Below are positions 55,240 to 64,000 of a stretch of 64,000 bases of DNA, one piece after another (position 1 is the stretch's first letter; each line of letters opens with the position of its first letter). The translations under genes were made by a program, and so were the position numbers. Below the pieces are notes generated by a model. That model saw nothing but the letters and a program-made list of their open reading frames with translations, made no database searches and had not been told where the DNA came from. Origin of the DNA: Pictodentalium vernedei (Eukaryota; Mollusca; Scaphopoda; Dentaliida; Dentaliidae); contig CM062292.1 in NCBI GenBank assembly GCA_031216915.1, positions 76,986,956 to 77,050,955 of the forward strand, given 5' to 3'.

Positions 55240-56340
55240 CACAAACAAACCATTCTCAAACAGACCAAATATGACTTGTAGACTTTGCTAAAGGAATCTA
55301 GGTCACATGCCCGTCTGGCATCACAGTTGACCGATTGTGACCAAAATAAAATATTCTCATCTAGACATCATACCGAGCCAACCTACCAAGTTAGAATGAA
55401 ATCTCTTCATAAATATGACCTGTAGGCGGTGCTAAAGGAATCTAGGAAGGAATTTAGGTCATGTGCCCAAGCGGTGGTGATGGCTGACTGATCGTGACCA
55501 AAATACAGTTAAAACTAGAAGTCCTGTCACAAATTGTGCACTTATCTAGGCTTAATTGCCCGTTAGAATTACGCGCAATTGGCGTATCAAATGGCATCCA
55601 AAGCAAGGCAGGGTCTCCTGGTTACTCATAGCAAACAGAGGCAATGTTTCTGCCAATGGACCTCCGGGTTACCCGGAGGTCCATTGGCTGAAACATTGCT
55701 TGTGCACAGGACATATGTACAGAATTTGATAGCCTTACTATGGTCATACCGCGTAGATTAACACGCAGATCTACGTGCTATTTGTGCGCATTTCATGACA
55801 GGACTTCTACTTTTAACTGTAGGATAGTCTCATCAAGACATCATACCAAGCCATCCTACCAAATTAAGATGAAATCGTTTCATAAATTTGAACTGTAGAC
55901 TGCACTAAACAAATCTAGCTCTCGTGCCCAAGTTGTCATCATGGTTGACCGATCACAACCAACAAAGGACGTTCTCATCAAGACATTATACTGAGTCTTC
56001 CTACCAATTTACAATGAAATCCCTTCATAAATGCAACCTGTAGACTGTGCTAAAGGAATCTAGGTCACGTGCCCCTGCAACCATCATGGTTGACCAAACC
56101 CGACTAAAATAGGATGTTCTCATCTAGACATCATTATACGGAGTTATCCTACCAAGTTACAATGAAATCCATTCAAAAATTTGACCTGTAGTCTGTGCTA
56201 AAGGTTTTCGGGTTTCGAACCCTCGCAGCCATCATGGTTGATCGACTGAGTCTAAAATGGGACATTCTCATCTAGACATGACCACAAACCCACACATGAA
56301 ATATAGTGATGACCGGACAAGAACTGTAGGGTGTAGCCTG
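55240..56340 (+). repeat. core-repeat array of the 36.4-37.4 kb family, split by MITE-D
   Basis: 'gctaaaggaatctagg' or variants at 55284, 55433, 55890, 56046 and 56197, and the family's right-hand sequence 'ggacaagaactgtagggtgtagcctg'. The terminal hairpin is missing: it breaks at 56340 into the 'ggctccaattggg' repeat. Confidence 0.7.
55506..55819. mobile_element. MITE-D nested in the core array
   Basis: TA + CAGTTAAAACTAGAAGTCC...GACTTCTACTTTTAACTG + TA, central palindrome complete, opposite orientation to the copies at 41181 and 15891. Confidence 0.9.
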
Positions 56341-56506
56341 TGCAGGGATTCTGCTGCCCTCTTTGGGAAAGGGTGCAGGCCAATGCAGTGGTAACATTTG
56401 CATCAGGAGGGCTCCAATTGGGAATTTGTTTTCGAGGGGAAAAACATACGAAGACTAAGAAATTTTGTATTCCAACTGAGCAGAGAACATCAAAACCAAT
56501 ACTTAA

Positions 56507-56757
56507 CCCTTTACCTAACACGAAAAGAACACGACACTTGCAAATAAAAAACTTTAATAACTTTAATAACTAATTTTTTTTCATTTTTTTATCACAAAAA
56601 CATTGATTATGACACTTCATTGGAATGAGCTCAGCGAGCTTGTTCCAATGAGGGGTCATAAGCTATGTTTTTGTGACAAAAAATGAATAACGAAAATTAA
56701 ATAGTATTTTTTGTGAATAGCGCTAGGGCGGTTTTGACTGTTACATTAGGTAAAGGG
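56507..56757. mobile_element. piggyBac-like MITE type 2
   Basis: Exact TTAA (56503-56506, 56758-56761). Core ggaatgagctcagcgagcttgttcc. Confidence 0.85.
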
Positions 56758-56773
56758 TTAAGCAAACCATGTG

Positions 56774-57026
56774 CAAGCCAGAAAATAAGCAGACTGTCAT
56801 CTACAAAATGAGGTCCCCAGAGGGTGAATTTAGTGATGCTACCCTGCACAGAAGGGTAGCATCACAAAATTTACCCTCTGTGAACGTCAATCTGATTCAG
56901 GGTCTCAAAACTAAACAGAAAGTGGTACCCAGAGGATAAATTGGCCCACTGTATGGAATAGCATCATCAAATTCACTTTCTGGAGACCTCATTCTGCAAA
57001 TGTCAGACTGCTTATTTTCAGGCCTG
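56774..57026. mobile_element. MITE-C, exact 8-bp duplication
   Basis: CAAGCCAGAAAATAAGCAG...TTATTTTCAGGCCTG with accatgtg on both sides (56766-56773, 57027-57034). Confidence 0.9.
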
Positions 57027-57039
57027 ACCATGTGTACTA

Positions 57040-57331
57040 CAGTTAAAACTAGAAGTCCTGTCAAGAAATGTGCACAAATACCACGTCGGTCTGCGCGTTA
57101 ATTTCCGCATTATGACCATAGTAAGGCTATCAAATTCTGTACATATGCCCTGTGCACAAGCTATGTTTCAGCCAATGGACCTCCGGGTAACCCTGCCTGT
57201 GTTTGCTATGAGTAACCAGGAGAACCTGCCGTGCTTTGGCTGTCATTCGATATGGCAATTGCGCGCAATTCCTAAGCGCAATTAAGCCTAGATAAGCGCA
57301 CAATTCGTGACAGGATTTCTAGTTTTAACTG
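57040..57331. mobile_element. MITE-D lacking one palindrome arm
   Basis: CAGTTAAAACTAGAAGTCC...GATTTCTAGTTTTAACTG. 'gacctccgggtaacc' is followed directly by 'ctgcctgtgtttgc', i.e. the right arm is gone. Starts 13 bp after MITE-C. Confidence 0.85.
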
Positions 57332-57545
57332 TACAATTTCTGTATTATAACAAACAGTCACATGGAATCATGTCTACGCAGTTTCTGTAGTCTCTTTTCA
57401 ACTGTTTTTATACTATTAAAGAAGAACTTGTCATTTGCATTTGAATTAAGAGACTTTGTTAGGCAAGCATTTTAAATTTAGTGTACAATTGGGATCCTCA
57501 ACTGGGTGGTCATAAGGCTAGTTTTCTGAGACTTTATGACTACCC

Positions 57546-57625
57546 AGTCAGGCCTGGCATTCTGAAAAATACAGGAGGGCAAAAATTTGCTCTCCTCAAT
57601 CAGCTTAGGAGAGCAATTAGCTTTA
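57546..57625. repeat. CAGGCCTGGCATTC fragment
   Basis: 'caggcctggcattctgaaaa...ggagggcaaaaatttgctctcct' matches 1770-1880. The second end is not found. Confidence 0.45.
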
Positions 57626-57791
57626 CACAGCATTTTAAGTATCCAATTGAACGAACTCATTGAAACTGAAACCAACAGACTACATCAGTGATTTTATTAA
57701 CTTTACTAAGGTAAAGCGAAATCTCTTAGACATCTAGAAGTCTCACTCTACAACCGAACACACACTTGACAAGACCTGTGTGTGTACCCAC

Positions 57792-57894
57792 ACCTGTTGT
57801 CCAAGAAAGTGATACGCCTACCACTACCACCTTCAACCCCCCAAGGGGGTTGAAGGTGGTAGTGGTAGGCATATGACTTTCTTGGACAACAGGT
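57792..57894. repeat. long palindrome, ~50-bp arms
   Basis: acctgttgtccaagaaagt, gcctaccactaccacc and ttcaaccccc are matched in complement around a 3-base centre, with two small mismatched spots. Confidence 0.85.
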
Positions 57895-58244
57895 CTGCTT
57901 GAATCTACAGTCACATCCTGGTGCAAGTGCTTCAAGTGACAGGATAGTAGTAATGGTAGTATATTATAGTGTCGATATTCCTTGAATAATTGCCCCTCAA
58001 ACTGTGATGTCAATTGTTGAACTTGAAACTGACAGAAAAAAAAATATTGCTGTGACCCATTTTGCTTCAAATGATTGCAACTGTGTTTGGGTATGGTTGC
58101 AGCCATGACCTTTTACCACTAAACCACTTTCAAAATGAAATTACGTAATGTTATGTGACTTCGAAGTTAAAGTACATTTTTGCTTTACAACAAAAATTTA
58201 ATGTGAGCATAATACATGTAATCTTGATCATCCCAGACCAAAAT

Positions 58245-58340
58245 ATTTAGGAGGGCAATTTTTCGCTCTCCTTAATTCTTTCAGGAGGGCGGTGAGGAGA
58301 GCTAAAAAAATCGCTCTCCTGAAATTGCCAAGCCTGCCCA
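58245..58340. repeat. CAGGCCTGGC-family element
   Basis: 'ggagggcaatttttcgctctcc' and 'ggagagctaaaaaaatcgctctcct', ending 'gccaagcctg'. Confidence 0.45.
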
Positions 58341-58539
58341 GTTCAGGGCACCAGTTGTGCATTAAATTTTTGTTTAATGGGAAGTGAGATTGGAACATTT
58401 GGGATTAAGAATTGGGAAAAATCATGCCCAAATGTCATTGGAAAAGGGTTCCATAAACGCCCCCCTGCAGATACCCAAAAGAATCTCTGCTGTGCTAAAA
58501 AAATTGGGAACAGACTTCCACACCTGTGATGGCAATAGC

Positions 58540-59020
58540 CAAGCCTGGAAATTAGCAGACTGTCATCTACAGAATGACGTCCCCAGAGGGTGAATTTGGT
58601 GATGCCTCCTTGCACAGCAGGGTAGCATTAATAAATTCGCCCTCTGTGAACCTCATGTCTGAATTAAGGTCTCAGGCCAAAACAGAGAGCAGGGCTCGCC
58701 TTGAGTAAAATGGTCGGGGCCTAAAAAAAGTCCCTCACATATTGAGGTCGGGGCCTTTTCGGGGCTGATTTTCCATTTTGTCCATTATTGTAAGTGCTTT
58801 TTTGTGGAAAATGTCGGGGCTTGAAAAAAAGCCCCCAGCAAGTGCTCCTCGGGGGCTGATCTCGGGGCCTGGGCTGATCAGCCCCGACTCAAGGCAAGCC
58901 CTCAGAGAGGTACCCAGAGGATAAATTGGGGGATTCTAGCCCACTGTATGCGGTAGCATTAGCAAATTCACCCTCTGGGGACCTCATTCTGCAAATGACA
59001 GAGTGCTTATTTCCAAGCAT
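58540..59020. mobile_element. MITE-C holding a hAT-like element
   Basis: CAAGCCTGGAAATTAGCAG...CTTATTTCCAAGCAT with gcaatagc / gaaatagc flanks (58532-58539, 59021-59028). It lies in the 3' end of a pearl-type element, as shown by the unbroken 'tgatggcaatagcttatc' at 37396. Confidence 0.8.
58690..58902. mobile_element. 213-bp hAT-like element nested in MITE-C
   Basis: CAGGGCTCGCCTTGAGT...GACTCAAGGCAAGCCCT with cagagag on both sides (58683-58689, 58903-58909). Other MITE-C copies give the uninterrupted site. Interior has 'gtcggggcct' repeats. Confidence 0.85.
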
Positions 59021-59029
59021 GAAATAGCT

Positions 59030-61676
59030 TATCCTGACTTTGTCAAGTTCAACTAAAAATGAAAGTGTCAATGATACTGCAGCTTAATTTGTCCAAGAAG
59101 GGACTGAAGTTGAACATAAATAGAAAGTTCCATTCATGCCAAGTCCTTCACTCAAGTTTCTAGAGAAAAGACATCACAACAAAGCTACATATGAAATCTG
59201 AAAAAAGTTGGGTGAGGGATGTGGCCGGTAGGGTGTGCTAGTGGATTTGTTGACAATTTATTTTCCAAATCCAAGATGGCCACTGGCAGTCATGTTTTTT
59301 CAATGGACTTCAGAAAAATTTTATAGCTCCTATCCAGACATCACACCAAAGCTACATATGAAATTTGAAAAAGATCGGGTGAGAGATGCAGCCTGTAGGA
59401 TGTGCCAATGGAATTGTTGACAATTTGCATGCCAAATCTAAGAAAGGCACTGGTGGCCATGTTTTTCAACAAAATTCGAAAAAATTCAATAGCTGCGATG
59501 AAGACACTGCCCCAAAGCCACGTATGACAAGCAAATTCAGTGAATTCATGTCTCCCGCTGGGCAGCAGTTTCAAGGGGAATTAATGCATCCAGTGGAATA
59601 TAGTTGAGTTGCAAGTGAAAGTTATTTAGAAGAGACAGAACAGACAGTGCTTCAGACAGTGGTTATCAGATTTATTTTCACGGAGGTCACTGTCAAAGCA
59701 AGTAAAGTGATGTGGAGTATAACTGTGAGAATCACTAAAAACGAAGACTGTATGATAAGACATATTACATTAAACTGATGTTAAAAGTGTTAACCAACCT
59801 GTAAAGCTTGTGATTGGAACTTAATGAAACCTTGGAAGTGATGTCCAGATAATATGGTGGTCTGTATTATACAGTATATGGTGCTGGGAGAGACTGACTT
59901 TGTAGAGTTGCAAAAGAAGTAATGATGAAGTCCAAAATGTTGCCATGAAAATGAGTAGGTTCATTCACAATCTGCAGAAAATTATACGATGAAGAAAAGT
60001 GGTAAAATGTAAATTTGACGGATCCATGTTGAAGTCACCATGAATCATCGAAATCGGTTGACTCTAAGGATAGTTTGAGTCTGGAAGCCGTCAGTCAATC
60101 AAATTTAAGCAACCTAATTAAATATGCACGGAAATCGCCCCTATTCGAACTTAGACCCACAATTGATGAAAGTTATCTACTACCCAATTTTCATCGAAAT
60201 CGACTGACAGTAAGGACAGTTAGAGCCAGGAAATGAAAAACATGGAAGGTGTGCACTTACTGTGTGTGTAAGTAGTAGCACTGAATACATCAAAGTTTCC
60301 CTAATGTGCATAATTTATGCACGAGAACAAAACCTGTATTATATGTGATGTATTGCATGTTACTAAACATTCATACAAACATTTATTCAAATCCGAACTT
60401 TTATATAGATGTTCTGTACAAAAAACTGATAACACCCAATTTTGGAACAAAATGGCCACTGGTGGCCATCTTGAATTTTGGACCAAACCCCAAAAGACAT
60501 ATTCTGGTCTCACAATGATAACAAAGATACACAAGAAGTTTCGTGAAGATCGGTTTATAAATATGGCTTTTAGTTTGAGGTGCGTTGATGCATGGGCAGA
60601 CGGACAGGCAGACGGACAGATTTTCGGTACAAAATTTCCAACATTCGAACTTGACCTAGGTATTCATAAAAGTAATCCATATATGAAATTTCATCGAAAT
60701 CGGTTGACTCTAAGGAAAGTTAGAGTCCGGAAACCACCAGCCAATCAAATTTCAGCAACCTAATTAAATATGTGCGGAAAATGCTCATGTTCAAACTTAC
60801 CCTCAATTGATGAAAGTGATCTACTACCCAAATTTCATCGAAATCGACTGACTGTAAGGAAAGTTAGAGTCTGGGAACAAAAAACACGGAAGGTGTGCAC
60901 TAACTGTGCATTAGTAGTAGAGCTGAATGAATCAAAGTTTCCCTAATTAGCATAATTTTCGCATGAGAACAAAACCCGTATTATATGTGATGTATTGCAT
61001 GTTACTAAACATTCATACAAAAATTTATTCAAATCTGAACTTTCATATAGAAGTTCTGTACAAAAAAAAACTGATTACACCCAATTTTGGAACCAAACCC
61101 CAAAACACATATTCTGGTCTCACAATGATAACAAAGATACCCAAGAAGTTTTGTGAAGATCGGTTCACAAATACGGCTTTTAGTCCGAGGTGCGTTGACA
61201 CACGGGGCAGACGGACAGATTTTCCGTACAAAATTTCACACATTCGAACTTGACCTAGGTATTGATAAAAGTAATCCATATATGAAATTTCATCGAAATC
61301 GACTGATTTTAAGGAAAGTTAGAGTCTGGAATCCGTCATCCAATCAAATTTCAGCAACCTAATTAAATATGCGTGGAAAATGCCCATATTCGAACTTGGA
61401 CCCACAATTGATGAACGTGATCTACTACCCAAATTTCATCGAAATCCAGTCACTGTGAGGAAAGTTAAAGTCTGCAAACGAAAAACACGGAAGGACACCC
61501 CGAATTTAATGTCTTCAGTTTTTTTCAAAAAGCGGGAGACAAAAATTGGAACTGACCGGGTGAGAGTTGTAAAGGAATTGGGGATTGACAGAGGAATGTA
61601 TGGGCAGACAGATGTATGGATCACAATTCACAGCCCATCCCAAAAGCTCACACCTGACATTGTGAAGTTGAACTAA
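59030..61676 (+). mobile_element. pearl/Helentron-like elements, head-to-tail (first part)
   Basis: 59026-59056 is a 3' hairpin (tagcttatcctgac-ttt-gtcaagttcaacta) ending one element. Immediately after, 59059 starts another with 'atgaaagtgtcaatgatactgcagctta'. This second element has core units with 'tttcatcgaaatcg', 'aaggaaagttagagtc', 'atgtgatgtattgcatgtta' and ends with degenerate GACA repeats and an imperfect hairpin at ~61646-61675. Confidence 0.65.
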
Positions 61677-61677
61677 T

Positions 61678-63507
61678 AATGAAAGTGTCAATGACACTGT
61701 AGCTCAACTTGTTAAGACATGTATATGTATAGTATGTGACACAGCAATGACAAACATCTGAGTAATGACCTGATAACAAAAGTACATATAAAGTATTGTA
61801 ACAGTCTGTACATAAATACTGACCGTAGCCTGTAACAAATGTATAGGTAAAGTATTGTAAAGGTGGGTGACAGTCAGATGCTAAATTAGAAAAGAAATCT
61901 TTGAGTCCCAGAGTGGGTCTGATTGAACCCCCAAAATATGTGTTCTCATAGCAGTGATAACAAAGGCACCCCAAAACACACTCGTTCATGTCCCAAGGTG
62001 AAAACAAAGGTAACCAAGAAGCTTCGTGAAGATCAGTTCATAAATACGAGCTGTATAGAAGTTGTGACAAAAAACTGATTGGACCTAATTTCGGTACAAA
62101 ATGGCCACTGGCAGCCATCCTGAATTTTGGACCGCACCCAGAAACACTTGTTCTTGTCCCAAGGTGATAACAAAGGTACCCAAGAAGTTTCGTGAAGATC
62201 GGTTCATAAATACGGCCTCTAGCCCGAGGCGTATTGACATGTACACTTACAGTGTATAAGTAGCACTGAATAAATCAAAATTCATCTAATTTGCATAATT
62301 TCTGCACGAGAAAAAAACCTGTACTATATGTGATGTATTCCATGTTACTAAACATTCATACAAAAATTTATTCAAATCAGAACTTTCATACAGAAGTTCT
62401 GTACAAAAGACTGAGTGCACTAATTTGGGTACAAAATGGCTGCTGGTGGCCATCTTGAATTTCGGACCACACCCAAAAACACTCGTTCTCATCCCACAGC
62501 GATAACAAAGGTACCCAAGAAGTTTCGTAAAGATTGGTTCATAAATACAGCCTCTAGCCTGAGCCGTATAGAAGTTGTGTATAAAAAACTGATTAGACCT
62601 AATTTCGGTACAAAATTGCCACTGGCAGCCATCTTGAAGTTTAGACCACACCCAGAAACACTTGTTCTTGTCCCAAGGTGATAACAAAGGTACCCAAGAC
62701 GTTTTGTGAAGATCGGTTCATAAATATAGACTCTAGCCCGAGCCGTATTGACATGTGTACATGTACCTACTGTGTGTAAGTAGCACTGAAAAAATCAAAG
62801 TTCATCTAATTTGCATAATTTCTGCACGAGAAAAAAACTTGTATTATATGTGATGTATCCCATGGTACTAAACATTCATACAAAAAATTATTCAAATCAG
62901 TGCTTTCATATGGAAGTTCTGTGCAAAAATCTGATTGCACCCAATTTTGTACAAAATGGCTGCCATCGGCCATCTTGAATTTCAGACCAGACCCAAAACA
63001 CTCGTTCTCGTCCCACGGTGATAACAAAGGTACCCAAGAAGTTTCGTAAAGATCGGTTCATAAATATGGCCTCTAGCCTGAGCCGTATTGGCATTTGCAC
63101 TTATAGTGCTGAAAGTAACATAAAAAAACATCAAAGTTAGTCTAATTTGCATAATTTAAGCACAAGAAAAAACCCATATTATATGTGATGTATCCCATGG
63201 TACTAAATATTCATACAAAAAATTATTCAAATCAGAGCTTTCATATGGAAATTCTGTACAAAAAACAGAATTCTGCATCGTCGGTACAAAATGGCGGCTG
63301 GCAGCCATCTTGAATTTCGGACTGCACCCCAAAACACTCGTTTTTGTCCCACGGTCAGAACAAAGGTACCCAAGAAGTTTCGTAAAGATTGGTTCATAAA
63401 TACGGCCTCCAGCCCAAGCCGTATCCAATTGTTGACGTACAGACAGACGGACAGACAGACGATGGGCCATGACAAAAGCTCAAATTTGGCTTCGCCAAAG
63501 TTGAGCT
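61678..63507 (+). mobile_element. pearl/Helentron-like element, head-to-tail (second part)
   Basis: Starts 'atgaaagtgtcaatgacactgtagctc', carries repeated units with 'tttcgtgaagatcggttcat' (62023, 62186, 62521, 62700, 63041, 63377), a GACA/GACG microsatellite (63439-63462) and a perfect-looking 3' hairpin agctcaaatttggc-ttc-gccaaagttgagct (63477-63507). Confidence 0.7.
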
Positions 63508-63529
63508 AAAAGTGTTGAACCATTGAAAC

Positions 63530-63622
63530 TGATGGGAGTGCGGTGGTGCCATGGTTACGGCATTGAACTTCAAACCAAAAGGTTCAGAGTTTGATTCCCA
63601 CCAGGGGTAATTGCATTGTGTC
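63530..63622 (+). mobile_element. tRNA-like SINE head, body lost
   Basis: 'gagtgcggtggtgccatggttac' and B-box-like 'agtttgattccc', then 'ttgcattgtgtc' where the SINE is cut by the next element. Confidence 0.5.
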
Positions 63623-64000
63623 TAGGGCTGCATGGTATTTGAAAATGAAAATCGGTATCGGTGTTCAAAAAAATACTGAGCTGTATACCGGTATATCGAA
63701 AGACTGTTCAAATATCTGAACATACGTACCATAATCACGACTTGAGTCATCACAGTCAGAACGAATTAGCAAGCCATTGTGATGGAGTTCGAATAACCCT
63801 TTACTCAATGCAGACGATATCAAAATTTATTTTTTAAACATTAATATTAGTTTATCAAATTTTTCAAAAATTTCAACAAAATCATATCAAGTGACCCCCC
63901 TCCCCATTGGAACGTGCCCTCATTAGAAGGTTCACATGACATGGTTTCCTTTTGTTGATTTTTCTGGAAAAATAATATTTGTTCAACTGCACAATTTGTG
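63623..64000. mobile_element. hAT-like element with internal piggyBac-like MITE, cut by window edge
   Basis: TAGGGCTGCATGGTATTTG is the same terminus as at 49673-50254. Interior 'atcacagtcagaacgaattagc' is shared with that copy in the opposite orientation, and so is the type-1 piggyBac-like MITE (from ~63797). Confidence 0.75.

Noticed and set aside
60317-60763. 148-codon plus-strand open frame
   Set aside because: It lies in repeated units of the pearl/Helentron-like elements and reappears, broken, in neighbouring units.

Overview
The window looks like non-coding, repeat-packed nuclear DNA from a marine invertebrate animal. The clues are RNA polymerase III SINEs with the 'cttgggcaagacactt' motif common in metazoan SINEs, many short non-autonomous DNA transposons (MITEs), and pearl/Helentron-like elements whose ~165-170 bp core repeats end in GACA/GACGG microsatellites and 3' hairpins. 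The last type is best known from bivalves and other molluscs. I therefore favour a mollusc or other lophotrochozoan, but cannot exclude a cephalochordate, hemichordate or similar animal. No prokaryotic signal, CRISPR array, intact transposase or reverse transcriptase was seen.

Protein coding: almost every long open frame is the shadow of a repeat. The best gene evidence is on the minus strand at the left end. Two chains of small open exons with consensus splice sites and matching intron phases lie at 1270-3961 (four exons, stop codon at 1270) and 7154-10647 (four exons). They may be the 3' part of one split gene whose introns are full of MITEs and SINEs. Isolated exon-like segments lie at 24794-24851, 25867-25977 and 43218-43300 (minus) and 32064-32221 (plus). 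None matches a family I can name.

Mobile DNA, the real content: (1) A SINE family with one 3' body and three different heads: a tRNA head, a second tRNA-like head and a 5S rRNA-like head. (2) TTAA-flanked piggyBac-like palindromic MITEs in three arm types. (3) TA-flanked mariner/Tc1-like MITEs, here called A (CAGTGGAACCC), B (CAGTACAGCCACCGTGG), D (CAGTTAAAACTAGAAG) and the GAGACC family. (4) hAT-like elements, many with exact 8-bp target duplications, including palindromic MITE-C (CAAGCCAGAAAATAAG). (5) TTAA-flanked MITE-E (CTGGTAGAGTGCT). (6) Pearl/Helentron-like elements at 18.1-19.6, 33.5-33.9, 35.3-37.7, 50.6-52.0, 55.2-56.3 and 59.0-63.5 kb. (7) A ~2 kb transposon of unclear superfamily at 44803-46787.

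Layout: 1-11 kb is candidate exons with intronic MITEs and SINEs; 11-17 kb is SINEs and nested MITEs, with a three-level nest at 15147-15867; 18-20.3 kb is a hAT element split by a pearl-type element; 20-34 kb is scattered MITEs and SINEs; 35.3-37.7 kb is a multi-level nest; 38-50 kb is MITEs and hATs including the 2 kb transposon; 50-57 kb is core-repeat arrays, a hAT pair and MITE clusters; 58-63.5 kb is a head-to-tail pearl/Helentron chain; the right edge cuts a hAT element. Most families carry a long palindrome at their centre. Nesting with target duplications lets relative insertion order be read directly.
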